64,000 nt of DNA. Origin: Thalassia testudinum. Lineage: Eukaryota; Streptophyta; Magnoliopsida; Alismatales; Hydrocharitaceae. Position 1 is the stretch's first letter; every line of letters starts with the position of its first letter. The notes beneath the pieces are model-generated. The model was not told the DNA's origin and did no database searches. It was given only the letters and a program-made list of their open reading frames with translations. A program made the position numbers and the translations under genes. Below are positions 1 through 11,160 of this stretch, one piece after another. The stretch is taken from contig JAZHRO010000063.1 of the NCBI GenBank assembly GCA_037157565.1, forward strand, positions 89,370,001-89,434,000, written 5' to 3'.

Positions 1-127
1 GTCCTCGACTTCGTCAGCCTTCTTCTCCTTCCACCAGGTTCACCTGCACACCAAAAACAACAATACCCGTGAAGAGAGAAGAGACAAATTTAAAGGAATT
101 GGATAGAAACTTACTCGAAAGTGCACA
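1..127 (-). other. Leader of Athila-like element E (partial)
   Basis: This is non-coding sequence just downstream, on the minus strand, of a tRNA-Asp primer site. It contains a 'ccaccaggttcacctgcac' stretch resembling sequence at the same place in the leaders near 9090 and 12235 ('aggttcctgcaag'). It is read as the start of the untranslated leader of element E, whose body lies left of the window. No reading frame is recognised. Confidence 0.5.
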
Positions 128-145
128 TCCCCGGCAACGGCGACA
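128..145 (-). other. Primer-binding site, tRNA-Asp type (element E)
   Basis: The minus strand matches 17 of 18 bases of the sequence complementary to the 3' end of plant tRNA-Asp (TGGCGCCGTTGCCGGGGA). The one difference is a transversion at the third base. This is the site where reverse transcription of an Athila-type retrotransposon is primed. It lies nine bases from the inferred LTR edge at 155. Confidence 0.8.
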
Positions 146-844
146 GAAAAGTTATGATGGTCGGCCTGGATAGGTTGTTAATATGATATTTTTATGGTTG
201 AAATGTGTATAGTGGTTAACCTAATTCAGACCTAACCATCTCTTTACAAAATTTTTAACCTAGCCTAATTGATTTTATCTTGTCACTTTTAAGCCCAGGG
301 TCGAACTCAGGGAAGTGGGGTTCAAGTCGAGTTTCTACGTTTTCCTTAAAACGCGTCTCTTCCGTTCGTTTATTCTGTTTTTGGTATTTTTCTTATTTAG
401 GTTTTTTTCTGGTAATCCTTGTTCTTGAGGCACACCCTCAAAATTGTGTCCTTGGCTTTTAGCCAAAACAGAGTTTCAAAACACGTCTTGCTACTTGCAA
501 GACGGGGGTACCTGCAAATCGAAGATTATCTTTTCACTTTTATACCTTTTTTTATCTTTTTACTAAGGAAGCTATCAGATAGAAAGTAAATATAGTAGCT
601 ATAGATATATATTTATATGTAGTATATATATAAAGGGGTGGGGGTGGAGGTGACGATGGAGTGTAGCACTATGTCGAGTCAGCCGACGTCTAGAGAGACG
701 CAACCAACACGACTAGGTGCCGCGTGGAGTGTGGATGGAGGATGGATGATGTATGGGACCACGCTTTTTTGTACGCGTGTATCAGGGAATATCAGCAACT
801 GGTGCAGATATCCCCGCGATACAGCGTATAATAAATAACGTGAA

Positions 845-901
845 AATATATGTACATATGTATGTATATAAATGTATAAGTATATATGTATAGATATATA
901 T

Positions 902-951
<50 letters not shown>

Positions 952-1235
952 ATATGTATATAGCTATGTATATATGTATATAAGTATATATATATAATAC
1001 TATATAGATATATATATATATGTATATAAGTATATATGTATCTAGATATATATGTATATATATATGTGTATATGTATAAGTATATAGATATGTATATATA
1101 TATATATATGTATATGAGTATGTGTATATATATATATATATATATTATATATGTATATGTATATATATATTATATTATATGTATGTATACATAACTATAT
1201 AGATATACTATGTATATATAAGTATATATATATAG

Positions 1236-1281
<46 letters not shown>

Positions 1282-1290
1282 ATAAGTTAC
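845..1290. repeat. (TA)n / (TATG)n microsatellite
   Basis: About 445 bases of almost pure TA and TATG/TATA repeats with occasional A-G changes. It is non-coding and likely to be very variable in length between individuals. It begins right after an ordinary unique-looking segment and passes directly into the GA-rich tract. Confidence 0.95.
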
Positions 1291-1337
1291 TATTAGTGTG
1301 TGAGTGTGTGTGTCGGTGAATGGGTGTGTGTTGCTGT

Positions 1338-1347
1338 AAGTGAAAAA

Positions 1348-1378
<31 letters not shown>

Positions 1379-1480
1379 ATACGTGAGAGAGAGAGAGCGG
1401 AAGACAGAGAGGGAGCGGGCGGGAGAGATCGCGGAGAGAGAGAGAGCGCCAGAGAGAGAAAGAGCGGGCGGGAGAGATCG
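1338..1480. repeat. (GA)n microsatellite
   Basis: Runs of GA interrupted by 'gcggg' and 'atcgcg' elements. The phrase 'gcgggcgggagagatcgcg' occurs twice, near 1415 and 1462. The tract is a transition between the TA microsatellite and the CpG-rich repeat block. Confidence 0.9.
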
Positions 1481-2570
1481 CGAGCGCGGACGATGGCAGC
1501 GAGGTAAGGCGTCTGCTCGCGGCGGCGGACGTCTGAGCCGCGTCGTCTGAAGATCGCGGAGGCGGACGTCTGAAGATCGCGGATGCAGGTGCGTCTTCGC
1601 GCGGAGAAGGTGACGCGTCTGCAGGCCGGGTGCGAGGAAGGAGAGCGGGCGATGGCGTGCTCGGAGAGGGCGGCGGGGAGTCTGCAGTCGGTCGCGGAGG
1701 GTTGCAGAGGTTCGCGGGGGTCGGCGCGAAGGCCTGGCCGGCCGCTGCAGTGCGCGCAGCGGCCGGTCGCGGGTGGAATGGCAGAGGCGACAGAGCAGAG
1801 GACTGAGCGGAGAAGTGCCCTGCAGGCGCGCGCGGAGAGCTGAGCGCCTGCAGGGAAGGTCGCGGAGGTGCGAGGGGAGGTTCTGCAGTGGTCGCGGAGG
1901 GTCGCGGGGGTCGGCGCGAGGCCGTAGCCGGCCGCTGCAGTGCGCGCAGCGGCCTGCTGCGGCTGCAACTGCGGCGTGGACAGAACGGAGACGGAGGCGG
2001 GGAACGGGCCTGCAGGCGCGCGCGGAGGGTTGTGCGCCTGCGGGGAAGGTCGCGGAGGAGGCGGGGGTGCTGCTGCTGCTGCTGTCGCCGCTGGGCTGCT
2101 GCTGCTGCTGCTGCTTCAAGCTTCGGACCTTGAAGCGGCAGCAATGGCGTGGAGATGCAAACGAAGAGAAAAGAACACACCACGCCCACCGGCTCGTTGA
2201 AGAGCTGGGCGGTGGTGCTCCCACTGTGGTGGTGTGCACCACAGTGGGTTCTCCTGCTCGTCGGGTGCCTCCTCGACGGAGGACCGGCGTATGGGAGGGG
2301 AGAACGGGCGAGGAAGGTGGTGGACTGCAGCGTGGCGATTTTTCAGCAGCTGCCGCAGCTGCGTATTGCAGCAACGTCCCCCCCTCCCTTGTCGCGAGGA
2401 AGAGCTGCGGCTTTATAGAGGAGGAGAGCATGGCGGGGCATGCGGGGAATGGGGGAGAATGGCAGCTGCAGGGAGAGGTGCGGGAAGGACAGCAGGGAGA
2501 GGCGTGGGAAGGACAAGCCGCATGGCGTTGCATGCAGCTGCGGGAGGAAATTCAGCCGCGGGAAGAAGAA
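1480..2570. repeat. CpG-rich minisatellite block with CTG triplets
   Basis: This is a strongly GC- and CpG-rich island in an otherwise AT-rich window. Two imperfect copies of a 190-200 bp unit lie in tandem: 'gtcgcggagg' at 1691 and 1891, 'gccgctgcagtgcgcgcagc' at 1741 and 1931, and 'cctgcaggcgcgcgcgg' near 1819 and 2009. A shorter repeat, 'gcggacgtctga', occurs near 1525 and 1562. A (CTG)n tract with two blocks spans about 2067-2116. Long open frames exist on both strands but their products are Arg/Ser/Pro low-complexity. I read the block as repeat sequence within LTR E, not a gene. Confidence 0.75.
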
Positions 2571-2810
2571 GAAAAGATGAAAATAAAAATAGAGAAGGGA
2601 CTTTTGCAAAGAAACACTTGAGAAAAAAAATAATTATGCAAGCCATTTATTCATTTCTCCTCCTCTCATGATTAAATGCATGCATGCAACCGTTTTTACA
2701 TATGCGACTATAGGATTATAATATACATAGTTAATGCTAGAAAATAGCATAAGAAGGCGTTATTATAGGCGTGTTTTGAGGTGCAAACAGCGGATGATAC
2801 CCCTTAGTCA

Positions 2811-3638
2811 GAAAGTCGTCTACCTGAGAAATACCTGGGTAACCAGAAAGGAAGAGTCCCGTGAACACCCCAACACGGTAGAGCGCCCCCACGATTTACA
2901 GGGTTTCTCCCACCCGACCTCTCTTGTCACTGATGTTCTAGGTAAATCAGAATGGGGACTTTGACCTCTTAAGTCTACCAGTTTTATTAAAGAGCAATGG
3001 TGCTTAAGATTTCACTTGAACTTTAGATGTATTGAGTGTGAAAAGTGACCTAATATCAAGGTTGGTTGACCCAACAAGGGGGGTCAACTTCTCCTATTTG
3101 TCCTTTGAGAAGTTTTAGGTCCCTTCTTTTAGGATTCAAGTGAGATTTAAGAGCCTGAATTTTAGGGTTTTCTTGAATAAATCTCTTCAACTAAGGATTA
3201 GGCACACAACTTTTTGGAGAGTTGATTCTTGCTTATGAAAGTGTGTCGCTAAAATCCTAAATTGAAATCCTTAATTTGGCTCTAATCTTGGTCCAATTTA
3301 GTTTGTCAAATGTGGTATCTAAGGCTCAATCATGAATGTGGTAGCCCTAGTTACCTTAAATGGGTGCACAAATCAGTATTGTTGTTGAAATCAAATCAGG
3401 CAACTTGGTGAATTAGCTAGAAATGTAAAGCAAGTAGCCCTAATTGATTTTATCTTTTTCTTCCTTTTCAGAATGAGGGGCTTAAGAGAAAGCAATCAGA
3501 AATTACCTACCCCGGGCATGTTTGATGTGCGGCTATCTTTCTTTGAGTCTTTCTCCCTTGAAACAACCACAAAAAAGAGATATAGCAAGTAAGTACCAAA
3601 TCAGCAATTGCAATTAAGAATTCTAAATCGGCCATTGC
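2811..3638 (-). other. Leader of Athila-like element D (interrupted)
   Basis: Non-coding, AT-rich sequence immediately downstream (minus strand) of the primer site at 3639-3656. Phrases such as 'ttagggtt' recur here and in the leaders near 8600 and 11590. No gag frame is present, so element D is cut by the LTR to its left before its gag begins. Confidence 0.45.
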
Positions 3639-3656
3639 TCCCTGGCAATGGCGCCA
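3639..3656 (-). other. Primer-binding site, tRNA-Asp type (element D)
   Basis: Sixteen of 18 bases match the tRNA-Asp 3'-end complement; both differences are G-to-A transitions. Three bases separate it from the LTR edge at 3660. Confidence 0.85.
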
Positions 3657-3659
3657 AAA

Positions 3660-6518
3660 TGTTCGCGACGCTGAATCGGTATTTAAGAATATCGCATTGT
3701 AGTACAGTAGAAAAAGCGTTCAAAACAAATATGATTTTATTACTTGAATTTTGAAGTTCGAGGTCGAACACAGGGAGCAAATTGGTGCTTTAGAAATCAA
3801 GATCGCAACTTAGAATTTAAAAGAATATGCAAGAATATTAATGTCACAATGCAAAAAGATAGGAGTAAATGTATAGCACAAAATACTAAAGAAACCAATG
3901 TATATGAATGAAACTCAAAATTGGATGTCAGATTTATAAATCAGACGTCTTAAAATGATGATGCTACAGTGCTTCTTCTGCCGGCTGCCTTTGGCTTCAG
4001 TCTTCTTCTTTCTTTCTCTTCTTATTTATCTTCCTTCTTCTCTATTCTTTGGCTTCTCCTTCTTTCTCTTGATTTTGCCTTGGCTTCTATCTTCTTTCTC
4101 CTGATTTTACCTTGGCTTCTCTCTTCTTCAACTTAACCTTTCCTTTAGCTTCATCTACCTTCTTCTTCTTCTTTGGCTTTCTTCTTTCTCTCTCTCTGTC
4201 AGCTGCCTTTCCTTTGCCTTGCTACCTTTTCTTCCTTCAGCCTCTTCTTTCTCTTCCTTTCTCTCCCTTAGCCTCTCTGCAGCACTCCTCTTTCCTTCAG
4301 CTCCTTCCTCTTTTGCTTCAACACTTAGCCTTCTCCTTCCTCTTCTTCAGCTTCACTTCTCCTCTTAGCCTATAGAGCAAAACCTACCCCCCACTTGTGC
4401 AAATTCTCCTCTCCTTTCTCTCTTAGGTTCTACTCTCCCAGAGCTACGCTTCTTAGGTAATTGGGTCAAGTACGTGCCCGAGACCAGGCCCACCGGCATG
4501 TGGTGGAGGGCGAGGTGTGCCAGTCGGGTCAGGTCAACTAGGTCCGCGGGGCGTGGTTGTGGACGAGGCTGTGAGATGGGGAGAGAGGGACCTCACCTCG
4601 TGAATTGGAGGCAATAAGCCTCTGACAGAAAATCAATTTATGCACACCTACCTGCTCGTCCAGTTCCAAGGTGGAACTATCTTCCCACCTTTCTCACGCG
4701 TGCCTAAGACAGAGAAGCTCTCTACGATTGCAATAGCTGCCAATGCCCACGACACTACTTGATTGCCTAGAGTTGTGCGCAAAGACGTTCCGCACAGTCT
4801 GGGACACGAGCCTGGGGCTAGCACAGCCTGGAGCTCCTGCAAGCAAGCTCCAAGCTTTACTTCAATGGAGAATGACCGTTCGTACCTAAAATCACCACAA
4901 CGACCTCGCAGCCATGTCAGAATGTTCAAGGAGCTTCGCTGAAGAACGGCGAGTGTGCAGCAGTGGTCGGTGTGGCGTCGGAATGCCTGAGTGAGTGAGC
5001 CTAAGGCACACTGTGTGTGTGTGTGTGTGTGGCTGTGTTCGAGGGTGTGTTTGGGTGGTCAATAAAGTGAATGGAGTGGGGGGTTGTGATCAGGGAGTGG
5101 AGGCGATGCTTATGGACTAGTCGGTGAGGAGGGAGGTGGTCTGTGGTGTTGGAGCGATCTCGTCGGAGTTGGTAGCTGGAGGAGGAGATGATGGTGGTGG
5201 AGTACGGTAGTAGTCGAATGAGGGAAATAAAGAGGGGGGAAGATTATAGAGGGTGAGAGGAACTTATCTAGGTGGTGAAGAGACGAAAGAGAGACGGAGA
5301 TAGCGTCTGGCCCGGATTGCCGACACTGGAGACAAAGATGCTCAGTGAGGATGGTCATCGAGGACAAAGGGGAAGTAGGGGAGTCGGCAGGTGCTGCATG
5401 ACGCAGACGAACATGAGGGAGAACCTGCCATCGGTATTGTGGCTAAGCGACGAAGAAGATCAGGGAGGGTCTCCAGAGCTTGATGAGAGGATTGGCCGGA
5501 GGAGGAGAGACGAATTTGAGGGGGTTTTCTAGCTAATTTCAAGCTTAGGAGATGCGGCTGAACCTGGGGCATCTTAAATAGGCCTCTGGGGAAGGGTTTG
5601 TGCTTGGAAGTCAAGCTTCCAAGCATGGCAAGGTCGCCGGAGTTGGCAACTCGAAATAGACCCAAATCTCTCATCCGTTTGCATGAGAGATTGGGTACCA
5701 AGTAGGGCATCAAATTGGGTTCACATTGGAGGGAATTTCTCAGAGAATCTCCCTTCCAATTTTGAAGGGGATTCTCTGAGAAATTAGGGAGAAATCTCCT
5801 TCTCAAGCTCTTCAGAGTAGGATTCCTCCACTATAATGGTGGAGGGACCTAATTGCAAAGAATGATGAAGAAGTTAGGGGGGTTTTTGTAGGGGTTTTTG
5901 AAAGAAAGGGGTACAAATGTAATCATGTTGGACCTATTCTCAAAGTGGGTCAAGATGAGTTCCCCTTAGGTCCAAATTTTGGTACAAACCTAATTTGGAC
6001 CTAAGGAATCCAATGGTGAAATTGGATTTTGGGTTTGACCACATTTGACTAGGTAATTTACGTAAAAACCCAATTTAGGGCAAATGTTTGTCTGAGACCC
6101 CATTCTAGGTCAAAATGGGTTCCAATGGCCAAATTGAAAGTTCTAAACCCTAGAGAATATCTTTATATGATTTTTAGAGGGTTTAGGTGAATTTTATCCT
6201 GACCATAACCTTGTTTAATCAAGTGGATCTATTTTAGGGTTACAAGAAGTCATTAAATTCCCAGAACTCACATGAGCCCTTTTTTGTCTGATCCAACCGA
6301 CTTTTTATCTTGTTAGGACCTTTTGACCTATGTTTAGCTCTTGAGAAAATCTGTTGTTGTACTGTAATGATAAAATTACAGTTTTACCCCTTGTTTCTTA
6401 TTTTTCTCTCAGAAAGGTTATTCAGTGAATTATGACCTCCAATTGGTTATGTAGGAGCTTTTGTTCTCTTCATTAGGTCAAAATGAGCTAGTTAGGGTTC
6501 ATGATGGTGTTCCCATCA
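3660..6518 (-). mobile_element. 5' LTR of Athila-like element D
   Basis: The plus strand begins TGTTCGCGACG just after the primer site and ends CCCATCA at 6518, giving TG...CA ends on the element strand. The family marker 'ggtcgaacacaggga' lies about 110 bases in. At about 2.86 kb it is roughly twice the length of LTRs A and C, so it may hold an unrecognised insertion between about 4440 and 5820, where composition changes to purine-rich. To its right the gag of element A resumes near 6570, so D appears inserted in A. No protein function is assigned. Confidence 0.65.
3970..4440. repeat. Long polypyrimidine (CTT/TCT) tract
   Basis: About 470 bases of C/T-rich plus strand built from variants of 'ttggcttctcttcttc'. 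It lies inside LTR D. Such asymmetric tracts can adopt triplex structures; here it most likely arose by slippage. Confidence 0.85.
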
Positions 6519-6569
6519 ATCATGTTTCGCGGGTTCAGTTGTGGTTGAGAAGGAAGTGATCCCTATTGT

Positions 6570-7986
6570 TTACAATCCAACAACTAGCTCAACTGTCCCT
6601 TTACTCACGCCATTTCCTCCTGGTGTTTTTAGTTCATTTCAGCCATCATTTTTATCAGGGTGTCCATTTGATTTTGTGGGGGAGGAGCCACCCTATTTGG
6701 GTTATAAGGGGGTTTAATCGGTGGACCTTGCTAATAGGAGGGTGGGTTTGGCTGATGGTTTGGCCTAGGTTGGTTCTGGAATTGAGGTGGTTTCTAGTTT
6801 ATCCAAGCAAAGTTTGGGTGATTATGCCATCCAGCGTTGTAGGTGTTGGAGAAGGGGTTAAGTTTGGAATAACCTTGGATAACCTGGACATCTTCAAAGA
6901 TAGAAGGTGCCAAGGGAAGAGAATAATCAAGGGTTGAGGGAGCAAAAGTCCCTCCCTGGAACATAGTCAAGGGTTGTTCCAGGTGCATCTGGCTTAGTGG
7001 CTGGACCAACTCTACATTGTGAGCTCCTTTTGCTAGCGAGAAAGTCTATAGCGGGTTCCTGGTCTGGTTCAATAGTTCATCTATCTTTTTATCTACCAAT
7101 TCCACTCGATCTAATTTCTTAGCAATGATGTCCATGTCAACCATTCCAAAATTTGCTTGTACCTCACAGATCCCACCACGGGGTTGACTGCATCGACTAA
7201 ACTGGGTCATGGAGGCATTGCTGAGCGAATTTTCGCTCATAGACTCGAAGAGCTCAAATGCGCTCTCCTCGTTTTTGTTCAGGAAGTTTCCCCCACATGA
7301 GGTATCGACGAAGTTCTAAAGGTTGCTGTCCAGATCGTGGTAGAAGATCTGGGCCAATTGCCACCTCGATACTTCGTGGTGTGGGCATTTCCTTAAAAGT
7401 TCATTAAATCTCTCCCATGCCTCATGGAACTGTTCCCCACCCTGGAGTGTAAAGTTGGTAATGGCTCTTCTAAGAGCATTGGTCTTTCCTACGGGGAAGA
7501 ATTTCCTTAAGAATGCATGCCTTAGTTCTTCCCAGGTGGAGATGGGTCTTCCTAAAGTCCTAAGCCAGTGAGACTCTTTGTCTCTCAGTGAAAATGGGAA
7601 CATCTTGATCAAAACAATGTCTAAGCTAAGCTCCCATGGAAGTGGCCCTGAATCATGCTCAAGACGTTTGGTTTCAGCTCAAAATCATCTTCCCCCTTGG
7701 GGATCCTAAGGTGTGGTTCAATCCGAATCACAGAAGGATTATAGAAGTCGCGGAGGGGCCTAGGTTGGTTTTGGAACTGTGGTGGATCAAGTGGTGGTTG
7801 CCCTTGCAAGTCCTGCAAAGGTGGTGGTGGTTTCCCCTGCGAGTTCTGCAGCTAGTGTATGGCTTGCATGATAGTATGGATCTGTTGCTGCTAAAGCTGG
7901 TGGTTTGCATTAATTTGGGCCTGGATGATGGATATCGTATCTGGTGGAGGTTGGTCCTCAACCTCATCTACTCTAGGTTCGGCCAT
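6570..7986 (-). pseudogene. Degenerate Athila-like gag (element A)
   Basis: The capsid-precursor gene of a Ty3 retrotransposon, now broken. Translation starts at the ATG complement at 7984-7986 (M-A-E-P-R-V-D-E). The middle carries the retrotransposon gag signature: PFSLRDKESHWL, then TWEELRHAFLRKFFP, then EAWERFNELLRKCPHH (about 7330-7600). Near 6810-6860 is NPFSNTYNAGWHNHPNF, a phrase typical of Athila gag. Breaks: stops, a frameshift near 7620, and apparently some 40 residues missing between the HGSL and PFSLRD parts. No protease or RT follows, because LTR D interrupts the element. Confidence 0.85.
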
Positions 7987-9170
7987 GTCTCTAGCAAGAT
8001 CAAGTCTCCTAAATTCCCGTCCCAAAATAAACAATTGGGATGAAATGATCGTCTCCCGTGCATACACTAGAGAAGAACAGGGGAGGGATGCGGAGAGAGA
8101 TAAATGCGAGAAGCATGTGCGCACAACCAAGCAGACAAGCCTAGTCCTTACAGTGTATTCCTTAGGGGACCTAGAAATCTCCAAAGGAATGATCAAGTCT
8201 GTCGGCACGGGACCACCATTCCCAAAGCTAATCTGGCCAAGTTGATTATGAGGGTATTGTGGGGAAGGTTCTTCCTTTGGCCTATTCCGCCAATTCTGTA
8301 GACCCCACAATCGCGGTCGTTTGACACTTCCCCGCAGCCTAGTCACCAGATTCTACTAAGAGAATGAAGGCCAAGTGCCCAGCAAACAAAACCACGCCTC
8401 TTGAGACTTAACCCAGTCCTGCCTAAGGCACGTCTACTCTATTTTAATGGGGCTAGGGTAGTGCTTGTGCTCAGGTCAAGTGACGAAGCGTTAATTGGGG
8501 TGGTGCCTCTTAGTTATCCAATTCAGATGTGTGTGCTCCTAACAAGACATGGTTTTCAAGCAAGGATTTAAGATGTGGTGTCTTTTAACGTTTGTCCTTA
8601 CTTTAGTGTCTTTTAGGGTTGACGTGTCTTAGTATTTTCAGATAAGTTTCAAGTGGGCATGCCAAGTTTTGCACACAATGGGTGAGAGTGAATTTCCTTT
8701 AACGTGATAAGGCTCTAAAACCTTAATGTGCTCACCCTAGTGTTCAAGCAATTTCAACCAAGTGAGTCGATTTTAGGGGTGAGTGGTGCGACCCATGTCA
8801 ATTCACGGTGGCTTCACAAACACCACTCAAAAAGAAAGAACACTCTAAAAAGATTAGGTCCTTAAGAATGTTAGAGTGTATATTTTTTGTTGGGTGATAA
8901 GTTACGAATGAGGATCAAGCAATCATTCACCATGCCAATTTTTTTTATTTTAAAATTCTTTTTTTAGATTTTTTTAGGCAAGCAAACAACCATGGGTAAA
9001 GAACTACTCACGACTGGTCCTTGCTGTGCTTACTCCATCTCCACCATCACGAGTTGCACTCCTTTGTCGTCCAATCGTCGAGTTCCTGCAACCATCAAGT
9101 AGAGGGAGAAAATGCATTAGATGATGTGAGCATGGATGAAAAATGGAAGTGACAAGATAAATCCGTTGCC
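7987..9170 (-). other. Leader of Athila-like element A
   Basis: Untranslated leader between the gag start and the primer site. It shares order and wording with the leader of element B. For example 'ggttcttcctttggc', followed by 'gtagaccccacaatcgcggtc' near 8262-8320, matches 11277-11330. The two leaders therefore come from the same family. Short open frames here have no recognisable product. Confidence 0.65.
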
Positions 9171-9188
9171 TCCCCAACAACGGCACCA
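9171..9188 (-). other. Primer-binding site, tRNA-Asp type (element A)
   Basis: Fifteen of 18 bases match the tRNA-Asp complement. All three differences are C-to-T transitions on the element strand. It sits five bases from LTR A. Confidence 0.75.
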
Positions 9189-9193
9189 AAAAC

Positions 9194-10670
9194 TGACGCG
9201 CTTCGAACGTGTTTATTTAAGAATGTCATAGTTCGCGTTCCCTGCGTCGATTTTAAATAAAGAAATGGATGTTAGTCTAAGTGTTGAAGATAGGGAGGCG
9301 TGAAAATCAGGTTTTTCTGTCACTTAGTGTCACGAAAATGGTCGGTTTTTCTTGCAAGAAAACACGAGAGAAAAGTGAGTGAGAGAGAGAAAGAGAGAGA
9401 GTAGGGTTAGAGTCCTTTTTTTCACAGCATGCAACATAAACATCAAAAGAGAGCGAATAACTAGAAAAGAAACATTATCATTTAACATGCACTTTAGTTT
9501 TACAAATAAAACACTAACTAAATGCTTAAGCACAAGTAAAGTAAAGCTAAGATAGAGAGAGAGAAAGAAGACAGCGAGGCAGCCACGACAGTGGAGGAGT
9601 GCTGCATCGGCAGCTCATCGGCTCCGATGATTAGAAAAGAGTGCTAAGGGTGACTAGGAGTGGGGTAGAACACTTGCAAGTGAATTGAATGCCTTACATG
9701 GGTGGTTGGAAGGGGTTTGTATAGGAAGAAGTGCTTTCCAAATGAAGTAGGGGCTTTAGCGACATCTGGGACATCGCTAAACCCATGCCAAAACCATCGA
9801 CGTAGCCCCCTGCCTGCCGGTCTTGTGCGCACGCCATGCTTCCTCCCCTCTGTGATCCATGTGCAGCTACTAAGGATCATCCAATCATAGATTGGACGGT
9901 CGAGAACACGTGCTAAGCGTGCTTCAGATCGCACCTCACGAGCGCGGGCATGATTTGGCATCAGCGTCCACTTGCGTGTGGAGGTGTCGCGTGGATGCAA
10001 TCCACGTCGTTCGCACCTGGATCCACGGCCTTGACCAGCCGCGCCCGCGTGAGAGTTCAATTTAGCAGCACACGGGGTTTCGAACGCTCGCCACTGCCTT
10101 CGCAAATGAAGTGCTACCCGTTGCGCCTGTGCTTTGTCGCGAATGTGGTGAACTAGAGTGACGCTAGCGGCCGCTAGATAGGAATCCAACGACTGTGATC
10201 TGCTGGAGGATGGAGAGGCACGGGAGAAGGAGGCACTGCGAGAGCCAATCCCAGCCATTCAATTAAGGATCGAACGGCTGAGATTCATCCTACGAGTGAA
10301 GGAAGAGGCGAGGCGGTGGTTGTCATGCATCGATCTTGCTCCACATGACGTGCTATGGACCGTTGATCATCAGATCAATGGTCAAGAGTTCTTGGGCCAA
10401 TTATGGGAGCTCCAAATGTCGGATTTGGTCGATTTTGAGTCTATTGGACTCCGTTCGTCGTTTTGAATCCATCTGTATGGTCCGATTGCTCATCTAAGGC
10501 CTGTTTTGACATGAACTTGTGCAAATGGCCATTAATACTGGTTTATAAGCAATCTTAACATGCGATGCATGTAATGCTCCCATGCCCATTCATGATGTGC
10601 TATTCGTGCATATTATCTTTAAGATAAACCTTGATTGGCAGAATTATTACCTCAAAATGTAGTGTTATCA
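9194..10670 (-). mobile_element. 5' LTR of Athila-like element A
   Basis: Plus strand TGACGCGCTTCG... to ...GTGTTATCA, 1477 bases. The right end ('ctcaaaatgtagtgttatca') aligns in style with the end of LTR B ('cctcaataattgtggctacatca'). The U3 half shares 'catctgtatggtc' and 'cgattttgagtctattggactccg' type phrases with LTRs B, C and F. The DNA just right of it continues as gag of element B, so A sits inside B. Confidence 0.75.
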
Positions 10671-10671
10671 G

Positions 10672-11160
10672 TTCGGTTCAGGTTGGGTGGGTTCGGGTTA
10701 AATCTAGGGGAGTCAAGATATTGAGGTTCTCGAGTCCCTCCCTGATAGTAGGTCGTCTCGGGTTGTTCAAAAAATGAAGGTAACCTATATTCAATGGAAT
10801 ACTGGGGAGGGTAGATGTTATAATCATCATATCCTTCCTAATTGTAGATCGGGTTGGTTTGATCATCAAAGGATCGAGATCCACAATCATTGTAGCTCTG
10901 GGAAGGATAGTAATCATAGTCTTGTTGTCTAGGGTTAGACCTTGGACACTGAGGTCCAAATTCATATCCCCAATCAAAGTTATCCCGGCTAGTGGATGGG
11001 TACTCATAAGTCGAGTCGGGACAGTAATCATCTTGAGGATACGTGTTGGTAGGAGGGTAGGATTGGAAATGTGTGAAAGATGTGGAAGGATACATTGTGG
11101 AGTAGGAGGGAAAACAGAAGAGAGAAAGGTGCCCTGCAATACATTCAACCAAACATGTCC
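10672..11160 (-). pseudogene. Gag fragment of Athila-like element B
   Basis: A minus-strand frame with one internal stop, running from an ATG complement near 11152. Its product is rich in Tyr, Pro, Gln and Asp (PTNTYPQDDYCPDS, then PPQYSIEYRLPSFFEQPE). It lies where gag should start in element B and stops exactly at the edge of LTR A. The family is inferred from position and from the leader homology, because the fragment lacks the capsid core motifs. Confidence 0.5.

Larger units (their letters stand above)
155..2810 (-). mobile_element. 5' LTR of Athila-like element E, right end uncertain
   Basis: The LTR is inferred from its position beside the primer site at 128-145. It starts with TG on the plus strand, which is CA at the LTR 3' end. 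About 140 bases in is the phrase 'gtcgaactcaggga'. Counterparts occur at the same place in the LTRs starting at 3660, 12350 and 17060 ('gtcgaacacaggg' and variants), which ties the family together. The body is unusual: a (TA)n tract, a (GA)n tract and a CpG-rich tandem repeat. The right boundary is a guess, because no partner LTR is visible to align. The element body continues left of base 1. Confidence 0.5.

Noticed and set aside
1195..2621. Long open frames on both strands (up to about 440 residues) over the CpG-rich block
   Set aside because: The products are Arg/Ser/Pro/Ala low-complexity, several frames are open at once, and the DNA is a tandem repeat next to microsatellites. No domain is visible.
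4112..4375. Phe/Leu/Ser-rich 87-residue frame
   Set aside because: It is the translation of a polypyrimidine tract.
9644..10258. A 204-residue minus-strand open frame
   Set aside because: It lies wholly inside LTR A, in a U3-like zone shared with other LTRs where the frame is not conserved.
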